DNA from: Rhizoctonia solani
Lineage: Eukaryota > Basidiomycota > Agaricomycetes > Cantharellales > Ceratobasidiaceae
Reading direction: 5' to 3'
Assembly (NCBI RefSeq): GCF_016906535.1
Contig: NC_057382.1
Location: forward strand, 2,108,001-2,172,000
Length of the DNA stretch: 64,000 bases
Position 1 is the stretch's first letter. The number at the start of each line of letters is the position of its first letter. The notes beneath the pieces were generated by a model that made no database searches, was not told the DNA's origin, and worked only from the letters and a program-made list of their open reading frames with translations. Position numbers and translations under genes: made by a program. Positions 22,736 to 34,062 of the stretch are shown one piece after another.

Positions 22736-24691
22736 TTATCGAGGAAGATCTCTCGCACTGGTCCAGCCATACTCGGTCATACTATCATCCCGATCTCCTG
22801 GGGTGTTGGCGAGTTTCGGGCTCGTCGGTACGGCAGGAACACGTGCATGATTGTACGTATCACATGCGGGCACGGACAGTAATTTCCTAGCAAAGCCTTC
22901 AGACCGATAGAAGAACAAGAGATTCAAGGCGACTAACCATTCACGGAATGTTCCTTTGCCAGGTACATCATCCCAATCTGCGAGATACCCCAGCCGACCA
23001 TAAACATCGACATGGTCGCGACCAGCACATCCACGATCAGCGTCGCAGTGGGCTTGAGAACCAGACTGTGGCACAGGTATCGCTGCACCAGCCGGGCCGC
23101 GTCGTATCCCCCACCTGACGGGCCGCGATAGGCAGCCTAAAGTCGCCTGGACTCGAAGCCAAGTACGGTGCGACCGGAACCGAGAAGTCAAGACCGTTGG
23201 CGCTCCCGTGGTCTGGATCATAAACGTTTTTAATCTCCCTCGTCTGGATCCGGGATTGCAACGCAGACGGGTTGGTCAGAATGTTCTTGTCCAGCGCGAC
23301 GGTCGACCCCACGTCCACGAGGATCGCGCTGTGAAAGGCAACGGCAAAGTTCCGCAGGGCCGCACGGACAGAAAGAGAAACGCCCTGCGACTCGAACGCG
23401 CTCCCGTCCCTCGACTGGATGTACGCCCCGTCGGCAGAGGCCAAACCTGAGAGAACAAGCGGAAGATCCTCGGCGGTCGAGAGCGGATCCCCCACTCGGC
23501 CCAAAGACTCGTCGCCGAGCCATTGGTCACCGACGAACTCGAGGGTACCCGGGGGCCGCATAAAACACGGATCCAAGGACGTCCAGTCCAAGTGCGTACA
23601 GAACCGAAGTGGCGACTGCCTCGGGCCGAGATTGTTCGTCTCGAGTCTGCCCAGGGCCGAGATTGTTCGTCCTCGAGTCTGCCCAGCGTGTCCACGTTGA
23701 CGATTCCGTTGGGGACTCCGGCGCGAATGCTGATAACGGAATCGACCGTAAAATTCACAAACAGCGTCGATGGATTGCGGCATGCAACTTGGGCCTGGAA
23801 CACATTCAGCCTTGTGAGTCCTTGATTAGATCAAAAGAACGTACACGGTATTTGACTTCATGAGTTGCATATTCGGCCATCATGTAGATTCGATTCACAC
23901 GGCAGCTATCGAGGACATCGCCACTGTAATTGGCACTGCCCAAGGGTGCTGTTGTAACAGGATCCCGGAGACTCTCGACGTTGAGGGCAAATATCGCATT
24001 CTTGAAGTATATTAATTGACTGCATTCGATTTGTGCATGACCACGACTTACATTAGTACGGTAAATCCCACCAAGGACGATGTTGCTCGAATCGCAGTGG
24101 ATGCTGTTGTCCTCTGGGGGGTAACGAGGGTTAGCAGAGGAATCGAATGACTCGAGTTCACACTTGCCTGTATATTTAATGTTGAGCTTATTCTTCCACT
24201 CGACCCCCTTTGAATCTTTGAATTCGTCGAAATACGATGATCGGACATTGTATCCCACAGCCGCGACTATATAGGGATAACAAAGGTCATGACTTGAATA
24301 GCCAGACAAGATTACAACTCCTTACAATTGAATAATCCCAACGCGACGAGGATAAACCCCGCGCAGAAGCACACTGTGATTGTCGTCCATCTCCACGGAT
24401 ACTGTCTAGAAACAGACACTTGAACAACATGTGTCGCGCAGACATATAAGCCCACCTTGTAACCGGATACTCCAGAGAAGGCATCGCGCCTAGCAGTTAC
24501 GGGGCAAAGGGGGCAAAGGGGAGGAAAAAGAAGACCGATGAAAAGAGTCCAACACCACATCCCTCCAAATCGCCCTCATGACATGAAAGGGGAGGTGGAC
24601 CAAACACGAACCCTGATGGCTGTGGAACTCTAGCTTGGCCCCCAAGCAATCCAGGAACCGGCGCTTCCTGTGGCTGTGGGTTTTCGCTCAT
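22736..24691 (-). CDS. Two-TM surface protein of unknown function (YPWRWTTIT type), frame broken
   Basis: I recognise this as a basidiomycete membrane-protein family without known function. The N-terminus MSENPQPQEAPVPGLLGG is Pro-rich and cytosolic. Then QYPWRWTTITVCFCAGFILV and ALGLF (near 24350) form the first TM helix. A large outer region follows with KCELESFDSSANPRYPPEDN and scattered Cys (24050-24300), ALNVESLRDPVTTAPLGSAN, VNFTVDSVISIRAGVPNGIV and LSVRAALRNFAVAFHSAILV. The second TM helix VLVATMSMFMVGWGISQIGM lies near 22960-23020, and the tail ends TEYGWTSARDLPR at 22736. Two frame problems: a 31/32-base tandem duplication at 23623-23685 and a one-base loss near 23060. The exon boundaries at 24430-24560 are uncertain. 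Confidence 0.6.
23623..23685. repeat. 31/32-base tandem duplication inside the membrane-protein gene
   Basis: The unit beginning GGGCCGAGATTGTTCGTC occurs twice in a row (23623-23653 and 23654-23685). The copies differ by one base in a C run. It adds a length not divisible by three and so breaks the coding frame at this point. Confidence 0.8.
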
Positions 24692-25585
24692 TTGGGGGTT
24701 CGAAGTTCGGGTCCGAGTGGGGCTGTGTCGAGGTTTGGCTCGGCGAATCGTGCGGTGCGGTTTTACTGCTCTGCGGTGGTTTGACTGCGCGGATTTGCGC
24801 TGAGAAAGGGTGCTAGAGTCGAGTTCGATCCTATCAGTTTGCGGATCATCGCGCAATCCACCTCCCGGTCGATGATATTATTCCCATGCAGAGCTCGAAC
24901 CCGAAAGGGGGTGGGTGTAGCGGGCTTCAACAGTAGGCGCATACCTATTCCTGGGGACAGGTCTACTATAGTTCCCCTGATACTGAGCTCAAGAGCTATA
25001 GGGTGTTTCAAAACACCAATCCTTTGTAATTCTAATGTTGTAGATTATCAGAGGCGGTGAACAGCTCCGGTACCGGTATACAATTAATCGCAGGTCAGAC
25101 CCGGTGGTACGGGATACCCATAATGGGACAGCTATATTAAACATACAATATCAAAAATTATGACTTTGAACAAAACAATCTTGGATGATTCCGGCGCTCG
25201 AGCGCCTTCATCAAGTCAAGTGAATTTACGTTGCCATCACTGTAGCCATACACTAACTGGGCGACAGTTCTAAACACCTCGGTCAGAACACCGTGAATCA
25301 TTCATAAAACCCCATAATATACGCCAACCCAAACAGCCTCCCCGAGCGAGCGCTATCACGGAACAAGATTCGACGACGACCAACATTTCTATATCCGCAT
25401 ATAATCTACACAGCTATCTATCGATAGTTGCTATCCAGAACAAATAAGGAATTTACCCATATGGCTCGTTGCGGGGCTAGTGCTCATCGATGTTTTGGGT
25501 GGGCATATATATAACTCGACGCCGCAGATCTTCGACAACTAACCAGCAAAGTAATCCCTCATCCACTCTCAAACAACCCAGCGAA
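24692..25585. other. Divergent promoter region
   Basis: Between the membrane-protein start (-) and CFEM 3 (+). A longer N-terminus for the membrane protein, up to a Met at 24856, is possible but reads as low-complexity Ser/Arg/Thr. Nothing else was recognised except the CFEM 3 TATA box. Confidence 0.4.
25506..25513 (+). promoter_or_regulatory. TATA box of CFEM 3
   Basis: GCATATATATAAC lies about 80 bases upstream of the ATG at 25586, the spacing expected for a TATA box with a short leader. Confidence 0.5.
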
Positions 25586-26350
25586 ATGCATTTTCTGCTT
25601 TTTATCTACCCGTTCCTCTTCTTCGTTTCTGGTTTGCACACGTGCACGGAGCCGACCAAATCGTGCTGGGGGATCTACGAACCATCAAACTGTTCGAACC
25701 TAGTCCCACGAGTTCTCCCGCATTGAGCGCAATTGAAACCGAGACCACCAACACGATCACTCAACACGATATACCATCCGCCTCGCAGACTGTGCTAGCC
25801 GCGAGTTTTACAGGTGACTCGGGAACAGCAGGAGGCAGAACGTGTGTACAAGACTGTCTGGCCCGAGCCGCCTCTCAAGTCAACTGTGGTGGCGTGTATG
25901 TATTCATTTAAACCAAGGGGGGACTTGGGACTCTATGACTCTTTTCTCAGCGGCAACTTTTGGTGTGTCTGTAAGAAGAGTGCCTATGTGGGTAAAGCAT
26001 GGGACTGCTTCGGTCAGATGAGGTGCCGGGGGCTGATATTGGAAGAGCTCTGGCAGACCTAAATGCTGCCTGCCAACCTATTGGCCACGCGAATTTCCAA
26101 GGTAAATTTTATATACAGTTTATGAATGGTTTTCAGAATGCTGATAGTCTATTCATAGGGGATGAGATTGTGGAAAGCCCTTTAGTCGTTCCCGAAAGCA
26201 CTCCTGTAGCAGTTCTTTCGAGGTAAGCCTATGCGAACTTTTGATGCCTGTTTGTGCTTATCGACTGTCCCTGCATGTAGTGGGGTAGATTTGATGAACT
26301 CTGATCAGCGTGACATGAGCCCAATCTGTCGGCGCCCAATGGCTGTTTAA
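25586..26350 (+). CDS. CFEM-domain secreted protein 3 (no GPI tail seen)
   Basis: The ATG at 25586 gives signal peptide MHFLLFIYPFLFFVSGLHTC. After a frame change between about 25640 and 25740 comes the Thr/Ser segment IETETTNTITQHDIPSASQ and the CFEM start GGRTCVQDCLARAASQVNCG (25810-25890). After an intron the reading is FWCVCKKSAYVGKAWDCF, and then, with another one-base change, CRGADIGRALADLNAACQPI. The last exons read FIGDEIVESPLVVPE and VLSSGVDLMNSDQRDMSPIC, ending at 26350. Unlike the other CFEM proteins here no hydrophobic C-terminal tail is seen, so it may be secreted. Without the frame corrections it would be a pseudogene. Confidence 0.65.
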
Positions 26351-27078
26351 CCTCAGGATAGCAAGGTCTACCTCGTTTCTTCTTTCTTTCGTCTGTATAG
26401 TGTCCTCTGTTGTTGTAAACGATATGTTTTTCGTATACTATATATTTATTCACCTTGGGTATGGTGAGTGTTCTCTCACAACCATCAAATTCAGAGGTCA
26501 CACGAACTGAGCAATTCACCATCTACCTTCACCCGCTATAGACAGAGTCTCAAAAAAGACAATTGGGGCGAGTGATTAAACATAACTTGCAAGCGATATA
26601 AACAAGGCTATACATATTTCATTTTTTGGCATGTATTCAATAGTTTCTACCAGACGACTGCGCTCCACCCTATCCCCAGTCTGGCGAGTGACATGTAGCG
26701 CTCAGCTCTGAGGTACTAGCCGTGACAGTTCCGCTTGTTTACGTCACGAGCTTTGAATTAGCCAAGGCCAACATTTGAGTTGGCTGGCCCACTAGTGCCG
26801 CTTATAGGCACACTGTTATGTCGTTGTGCATCCTCATGTCTTTTACCATTGACGTACGCGTGCTGATCGACCGGAACACGTTGGTTCTAACATGGCGTGT
26901 CCCTGGGTGGCTCCCTTCTTAGAACGGGGCACGAAATCTTGTGGATCTTCAATCGATCATGGCTAGGTTTCGACAAAAGTCCGAGTGAGGCGAGGCGCAG
27001 CCAAGCATTGTCAATTAGTTGACCCCCCGTTGTCCTCGTTGGCTCATCTTCTGAAATCTCCTTCAAAACTGGCAAATC
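26351..27078. other. Intergenic with conserved CFEM 4 upstream blocks
   Basis: From about 26745 this matches the upstream region of CFEM 5 (30425 on): the block GCTTTGAATTAGCCAA at 26750 and ATCTTCAATCGAT at 26945 recur at 30429 and 30619 with nearly the same spacing. No gene was seen. Confidence 0.6.
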
Positions 27079-28274
27079 AAAGCCACGCGCTGGTCCACCA
27101 TGCCCAGAATTAGGTATATAATTGGGTAAAACTCCACTTAGACGCCATTCATTCATGGGCTCAGGAACAATGCGAATGAGCCGAGGCTGTGCATGCACGT
27201 TTCCTTGGCGGAATCTTAAACCCAAGCTGGTGCGCCGTATTCAGCAGGACTTCCTCCTCAACATTTCACGACCACAACTCTAGTACTGAGATGAAATCCG
27301 TAAATTCATTCAGAATTCAAACAATTTTACTTTATTATATTTATGTATTACACCGATACTTGTAACTGGACAAGGCACCGAAAATCCAACCCAGGACCCC
27401 GCACCAGCACCATCGACAGCAAACGATCCACCGCCCCGACCAACCACGAGAAACGATCCACCGCCTGAGCCGACCCGAACGAGCGCACCACCCCCAGTCC
27501 CAACAACTCAACTCCAACGACTCGAGAACCTACGACGACGCACAGACGATACAGCAAACCGAAACTATTGAGACAACTAGTGAAACAGTAGGCTGATTCC
27601 ACCATCAATAATACTCTTTCAGGCACTAAACGGTTGTATGCACACGTATAGCCAACAGTTACAGTCGGTGCAGGGACTTCGACGACTATGATACCCCCGA
27701 CAGCATGACACATCCACCTCCACGACAATTCCTCCAAGCACAGTGACGAACATACAATCCACAGCTGTGCCGCCTACTGCAACCGGGACCGCGACGTGCC
27801 AACAAAGATGCTTGGCCGAAACTGCCAATAACATCGGCTGTAGGAACCGTACGTTTCTCATTTTCTGAATGATGAGAGTACTAGCTGACCCTACTCGATA
27901 GGAATGATATAACCTGTATGTCCAAGGCACGCACACCATGTTCTCAGTACTTCATTCACATCTCACTTTTTTTAGCCTAGAAAGTTACATAAACAATGCC
28001 AACGCGTGTATGCGCGCCCAAAACTGTGAATCATTACAAGCCGTTCAAGATGTGCGAACTGTTTGCTCCCAATCACCGCCTGGTATGTGATCATACCATA
28101 ATTCAGACATCAACTAACTCAAGCTTGTCATGAACTCGAATTGCGTATACAAATATAGCAGATCCCACCAATGTTACACCAGTGTCACTTCCAATCTGAA
28201 ACTAGCCCAGTTGGCCCTGCGACTAGTACCCACGTCCTCCGACCCCCGTACCAACCGCCACACCAGTCCCTACG
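27079..28274. repeat. 1.2-kb tandem repeat, copy 1
   Basis: Matches 28275-29470 almost base for base. It covers the last part of the CFEM 4 promoter, the start codon, the signal peptide, the Pro/Thr stretch and the CFEM domain. The differences I checked by eye are nearly all one- or two-base insertions/deletions and not substitutions. Confidence 0.9.
27291..28274 (+). pseudogene. CFEM protein 4, truncated first copy
   Basis: Starts MKSVNSFRIQTI at 27291 like the downstream copy, and has the same Pro/Thr-rich region and CFEM first half (CQQRCLAETANNIGC), but small deletions move it out of frame. The codons for the CxC pair are damaged (CICP in copy 2 reads CMSK here), and the gene runs into the duplicated promoter at 28275, so the Gly-rich region and GPI tail are missing. 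It is a broken partial gene, or an assembly artefact of the single locus. Confidence 0.75.
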
Positions 28275-29470
28275 AAGCCACGCGCTGGTCCACCATGCCC
28301 AGAATTAGGTATATAATTGGGTAAAACTCCACTTAGACGCCCATTCATGGGCTCAGGAACAATGCGAATGAGCCGAGGCTATGTGCATGCACGTTTCCTT
28401 GGCGGAACTCTTAAACCCAAGCTGGTGCGCCGTATTCAGCAGGACTTCCTCCTCAACATTTCGACCCACAACTCTAGTACTGAGATGAAATCCGTAAATT
28501 CATTCAGAATTCAAACAATAATTTTACTTCTTATGTATTACACCGATACTTGTAACTGGACAAGGCACCGAAAATCCAACCCAGGACCCCGCACCAGCAC
28601 CATCGACAGCAAACGATCCACCGCCCCGACCAACCACGAGAAACGATCCACCGCCTGAGCCGACCCGAACGAGCGCACCACCCCCAGTCCCAACAACTCC
28701 AACTCCAACGACTCGAGAACCTACGACGACGCCACAGACGATACAGCAAACCGAAACTATTGAGACAACTAGTGAAACAGTAGGCTGATTCCACCATCAA
28801 TAATACTCTTTCAGGCACTAAACGGTTGTATGCACACGTATAGCCAACAGTTACAGTCGGTGCAGGGACTTCGACGACTATGACTACCCCGACAGCATTG
28901 ACACATCCACCTCCACGACAATTCCTCCAAGCACAGTGACGAACATACAATCCACAGCTGTGCCGCCTACTGCAACCGGGACCGCGACGTGCCAACAAAG
29001 ATGCTTGGCCGAAACTGCCAATAACATCGGCTGTAGGAACCGTACGTTTCTCATTTTCTGAATGATGAGAGTACTAGCTGACCCTACTCGATAGGAATGA
29101 TATAACCTGTATATGTCCAAGGCACGCACACCATGTTCTCAGTACTTTCATTCACATCTCACTTTTTTTAGCCTAGAAGTTACATAAACAATGCCAACGC
29201 GTGTATGCGCGCCCAAAACTGTGAATCATTACAAGCCGTTCAAGATGTGCGAACTGTTTGCTCCCAATCACCGCCTGGTATGTGATCATACCATAATTCA
29301 GACATCAACTAACTCAAGCTTGTCATGAACTCGAATTGCGTATACAAATATAGCAGATCCCACCAATGTTACCACCAGTGTCACTTCCACATCTGAAACT
29401 AGCCCAGTTGGCCCTGCGACTAGTACCCCACGTCCTCCGACCCCGTACCAACCGCCACACCAGTCCCTAC
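28275..29470. repeat. 1.2-kb tandem repeat, copy 2
   Basis: The junction with copy 1 reads CTACG|AAGCCACGCG. The copy ends at 29470, where the sequence continues into the unique 3' part of CFEM 4. No microhomology longer than two or three bases is visible at the junction. Confidence 0.9.
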
Positions 29471-29859
29471 GCCAACCCCCACGCCACCCGCAGCCCCCAC
29501 GCCAACCTCTGTAGCGACCGTTACGTCAACCTCTGCAGCGACCTCCAGAACAACCAGTAGAATTGTGACGACAAACTCAGACTCAAACATTCGCCCTCAC
29601 ATCTGGGCAGGTCGTCACGTTTGGTGTCAGTGGTACCGTCATGACCACCTTCACCGCTAGTTCACAATTGACTACAACGCGGATTGCGACGATACTCCAA
29701 CAGGATAATGCAGGAGATGAAGGGGGCGGAGGAGGTAGCTCAGACGTGGGCGCTGGTAATATCAATGGCGCCCTTAAACTGCAAGCAGGATATGGTCTCT
29801 CAATAGGAACAACCACTTGGTTACTTGGGCTCCTCGCGGGCGCTTTACTGGTATTGTAA
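28485..29859 (+). CDS. CFEM-domain GPI-type surface protein 4 (fuller copy)
   Basis: The ATG at 28485 opens a hydrophobic signal (MKSVNSFRIQTIILLL). The mature part reads GQGTENPTQDPAPAPSTAND, a Pro/Thr-rich stalk. The CFEM first half is TCQQRCLAETANNIGC and NDITCICPR with the conserved Asp; after an intron comes SYINNANACMRAQNCESLQA and VQDVRTVCS. Then follow a Thr/Pro repeat region, the block FTASSQLTTTRIATILQQD, a Gly-rich stretch and the GPI-type tail WLLGLLAGALLVL, stop at 29859. One frame change in the signal-peptide exon near 28535 is needed. The intron after CICPR has a GC at its expected donor. Confidence 0.75.
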
Positions 29860-30960
29860 GCTTATCTTTGGCTTTGTTAGAACCCTTATGGCACTTGAAT
29901 ATCAAATTGTTACTAAACATGCAGGAAAGTATAAAATCTTATTCGAGCTATCATCTAATATTTGGGCAATTGTTGAATGTATGTATGTATTTGCCTTGCT
30001 CACAAATGTCCAACTATGGTGTGTCATAGTTTATAGCTTTGATAAAATATTAGTACGATTAAGATTGAAATTTCTGGAGAATGCAATGAGATACTTCCAA
30101 CCGTCTCCCTGGGCGGGTGCATATTAGGATGATGCATATATTACACTTTGGTTAGGCTATCTAAGAGTTGCCTGCAGGCGGTTTCTAGGCTTGAGGGTGC
30201 ACCAATTCATCTAGTCTCACCAAACCAGGCTACAAGAACCAATTATGGATCTATCAAATACGGTTTTCAAGATCCGGAAGAGACAAATGTGATTGTTTTA
30301 TATTCATTTCCTGGGTAGCTGTTAACCGGTCATAAAACATAACCGCTCATTCATCCTCAGTCATATAAGTCACGTAGGGCGCCTGATTTAAGGCACCAGG
30401 TGTAGTACCCCCCCCCTTATGCCACTGGCTTTGAATTAGCCAAAGCCACGATCAGTAGTGAGTTAATCACTTGCATCGCTCCTGGAGATAACTATGTCCC
30501 ACAAACCCTCATGCCATTCTTTGTTGGCGTGCCTGAATTGGTCCGTCTAGATGCGGCAAGCTTAATATGTGATATTTACTGGGGATAATTACTAGAATGG
30601 AATTGCATATATTTTAGATCTTCAATCGATTGGACCGGATTTTCGCGGAAGGACAAAAGAGGGATATAGTAGTCAAATGCTCTGAAGGAACCAGTGCTTG
30701 GGTACCCTCATTGATCTATCTTTGGTGCCTCCCTCAAACTCGGAAGCCAAGCCATGTTCTGGACCTTCATTATTTCTAGAACATAAAGGTAGTCAGGAGA
30801 AAAGCTACTTATGCGCCCAATCCTGTGCTCAGGAACGGCACGAGTTAGGATTGTGGTCTGCACACACGTCCCTTTAGTAGGCGTTATTAAAACCTGGGCG
30901 TTCCAAACTTGACAGGACTACTCCCTCGATCCTTTGCGACCAGCGAAATATCAAATTATA
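29860..30960. other. Intergenic, CFEM 5 promoter region
   Basis: Carries a poly-C run near 30408, the inverted repeat at 30426-30448 and the conserved block at 30619 shared with CFEM 4. No gene was recognised. Confidence 0.5.
30426..30448. promoter_or_regulatory. Inverted repeat conserved upstream of CFEM 4 and 5
   Basis: TGGCTTTG and CAAAGCCA form perfect 8-base arms around AATTAGC. A decayed form lies at 26750-26770, about 190 bases before the second shared block in both loci. It may be a dimeric regulator site or simply paralogous promoter sequence. Confidence 0.4.
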
Positions 30961-32078
30961 ATGCAATCCGCAAGTCCACTGAGAGTAGGGGCAATGATTT
31001 TACTTCTGTTATACTTTTGTCTTGCTCCTGTACCCGTATCCGGACAAAGTACTGCTGATCCAACCCAGTCAACCACCAGTACCTGAATCATCAACAAGGA
31101 ATGACCACCAGAGGCCACTTTGATTAGCACGCTGCCTCCAGTTCAACCAAATCCAGATCTTACGATCACGTCACGGACAATAGAACAAACTGAAACTACT
31201 GGGTCGGCAACTGAAATAGTAAGCTAAATCTGTCAGTAATACTGTTCTGCTCGTCACTGAGTCACTTCATGTTTAGCCACCGACCAGGACAGTTATCACA
31301 AGTTCTATCCCATTCCTAATATCACTGAAACGTCCGTTACTACACAACATGGATGCCAACAACAGCCATAGCTCCCACTGCAACAGGTGCTACGTGTCCA
31401 CAAAAATGCCTAGCACAGGCTGCTGATAATATTGGATGTAGGGGCGCGTGAGTTTTTTCTTTTCAAAATGGTAGAAATTATAGGAATACTGACCGACTTT
31501 GAGCGGTTATAGTAGCGATATGTCTTGCCTTTGTCCAAGGTGAACATACAGTCTCGTCCGTATACGTCTAATTGTCCACTCACTCACTTTTTGTAGTCTT
31601 GAAAAATACATAAGCAATGCTAATGCTTGCATGAGAATCCAAGATTGTGAATCATCACAAGCTTCCCAGGACGTACGGACTGCTTGCTCCAGAAACCCCC
31701 CAGTACGTGCCCACTCTGTCATTAGGAGAGCTGCAACCTGGATTAATTTAATCAAAACAGGCCCTACAACTAAGAAAACCGTGACTAAAACTCAGACTCA
31801 AACATTCGCCCTGACTCTGGGCAGGTGGTTACGTTTGGTGTCAGTGGTACTGGTGACAACTTTCACTGCGAGTTCAGCATTGACTACAACACGGATTGCC
31901 ACAATACTCCAACAGGATGGGGGAGGGGGGAGGTGATCAGGAGGTAGGAGTAGGTGGAGGAGATGTGGGCCAGGGGTCTGGCAATGGCGCGTTTAGGTTA
32001 GGAGCGGGATATACAATGCCATCGATGGGGATCTCTGGATTGCTTAGACTGTTGACGGGTGCTCTGCTTGTACTGTAA
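30961..32078 (+). CDS. CFEM-domain GPI-type surface protein 5
   Basis: A paralogue of CFEM 4. The ATG at 30961 gives signal peptide MQSASPLRVGAMILLLLYFC, then GQSTADPTQSTTST. The CFEM part is TAIAPTATGATCPQKCLAQA, DNIGC and SSDMSCLCPR (conserved Asp), and after an intron YISNANACMRIQDCESSQAS and VRTACS. The C-terminal block FTASSALTTTRIATILQQD is shared with CFEM 4, followed by a Gly-rich run and hydrophobic tail GLLRLLTGALLVL, stop at 32078. A stop soon after TSTT (31085) and a shift near 31830 and 31920 break the frame as given. Confidence 0.75.
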
Positions 32079-32503
32079 TCTTGCGGTCTCTGGGAGCTCT
32101 TATCTCATGAACTATTGAATATTTGGTTCATTTTGAATAATGTTTAGTCTTGGGAGAACATCCTACACATACAACCACATGTTTTGCAAGTGGTTGCCTT
32201 AATGTCGCCCCGCCCCTCGTGGTTACCTTCAGATTTGCCTAGGTGATACACCCACCTATGTTGTGGCCCAATTAATAGATGAGTCACTCTACTCTAATAT
32301 CTACGAGTGTAAACGAGCTCTCAGTACTAGGAAAATACTAGAGATCACCCGTTAGCGGGGCAGTAGACGGCGCGCTCGAAAATTTAGTATCCGAGAGTAT
32401 ATGTATAAGTAGGTTATTTGTATTATCAAAAGTCGCACATTAGATAGCGTTAAATACGAATTAAATAACTATACATGAAAATAAGTTGTCAAATAGAAAC
32501 CCC
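32079..32503. other. Convergent 3' region, nothing recognised
   Basis: Between the stop codons of CFEM 5 (+) and the MFS gene (-). AT-rich second half, otherwise featureless. Confidence 0.5.
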
Positions 32504-34018
32504 CTAGCTCCCTCGCCGGCGGGACAAAATCCCCGACAAGACCCCTCCAAGGGCCGTGACGAACATCATGACTCCCACAAATATCGTCACATCCCGAAAC
32601 CCGTACCCACTGTACGCTTCCTCACAACCGGACCATTAGTGCGGTGCAAAGTGGCGGCCACCACGGGACCGATGACGGCCGCTACGCCCTTTGCAATGCC
32701 CAAGAAGCCGTACACGTTCGGTATCACCTCCGGATTCTCCGGGCCGGCGATATCTGCACAGGCTGCAGGCCAAGTTGATGTAAATCCTCCCGCCTAATGA
32801 GAGCGAGGTCAATTTCGGGCATCTACGATGACCGTGGGACAGCGTACCAGAATACCGAACATGATGACGAATCCGAATATTAGTCCTAGGCTGTGCGCGT
32901 AACCCCAGAGCAAATAGGTGGATAGGCAACTCCCGATTCCGGATGCTATGATAATGTATTGGTATGGCACCATATCGCATAACTGACCGAGAACAACTTG
33001 GCCTGGAGTGGCGGTTAGGCCATTGGTTCTCTTGAGAAATATGGTATTTGGACTTACCAATGACAGAGGCCGCGCTAAATACGACCACAACGATAGTTCC
33101 GTCGATTGTCGGGAGGCCCAAGGAGGTCGTATAAACGGACATGTAAGTGAGACTGGGAAGTAACCCAGAGCCTGAATAAAGGAAAGATGGCCTATTGGGT
33201 GGAATGAGCAAGACCGAAAGATGTATACAGAAAGTTCAGGATGAGAACTCACAACGCATAAAAATAGCGGGCTGCTAAGAAACGACCAGTTGCTGCTTCA
33301 CAAAAGTAATAAAGGTGGGGCTCGGTCCAGAGGGACGAACTGGAGGCACGCGCGGCTTCATAAATATTAAGGCGACTCCGCCAAACACCAGCATATATGC
33401 GCCCAAATACGAAGTGTCCATCTAAGAAGTGGTTAGTGAAACAGTTAACCGGTCTCTAGATTTAATACGCATACCTGAAACCTAGCCCCTTGAGCATGTA
33501 GTTTAATGCCAATGGGTAAAATATACCTCCGATTCCAGCTCCTCCAAAGATGATTGCTCCAGCTAATCCTTTGCGCACAGAGAACCACTCCGGCAACTGA
33601 TAATATAGTCAATGGAGATCGTATGTGTAGTCGGAGCACTCACATAAAACAATGACAGGAGCATAGAGACCACCACCACCTATTCCGAAAACACATTCCT
33701 TGTACAAGATTATTTGCCATACCTAAGATGATGTCAGTACTTTGAAATCTTAGACAAGGGGTGATACTCTCACCTGAGTCGCGAAACTTGCTCCTACCAA
33801 GCTGGCACAACAGATTCCCAAACAAGACCACATGATTAAAGGAATCTGTATGGTTGATAAGATAAGGATACGACCGCCGCCTAGAAGTTGTAAAAACTTG
33901 CCTTGTGCCGCCATTGTTGGGAATGAGTATAATAAGCAAAGCTAAAACTACTCAGCCCAAGAGCTAGGGTACCGATCGCACCAAGAGCAGCCTCCGAAGC
34001 ACCATGAAGGTCTTCTCC
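32504..34018 (-). pseudogene. MFS transporter, monocarboxylate-transporter type, N-terminus missing
   Basis: Reading from about 34018 downward: HGASEAALGAIGTLALGLSS, LIPNNGGTRQ, IPLIMWSCLGICCASLVGAS, WQIILYKECVFGIGGGGLYA, LPEWFSVRKGLAGAIIFGGA and GIGGIFYPLALNYML, then in later exons GQVVLGQLCDMVPYQYIIIA and SYGHSLGLIFG-like helices, DIAGPENPEVIPNVYGFLGI, and the end VMMFVTALGGVLSGILSRRR with stop at 32504. These are the TM2-TM12 hallmarks of fungal MCT/MCH-type permeases (WFSxRKGLAxGI). The usual first TM helix (DGGYGW-like) is not upstream; instead the minus strand meets the esterase coding strand. Frame changes near 33935 and 32630 also occur. Transport of a carboxylate is likely for the family; here the gene may be dead. 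Confidence 0.7.
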
Positions 34019-34062
34019 CTAGTGAAACATTCTTGAAAAATGATAGATCTAATTTCTCTCAA

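Noticed and set aside
27348..29129. Minus-strand open frames of 80-155 codons in the CFEM 4 repeat
   Set aside because: They are Val/Cys/Arg-rich complements of the Thr/Pro-rich plus-strand coding region and lack start context or domains.
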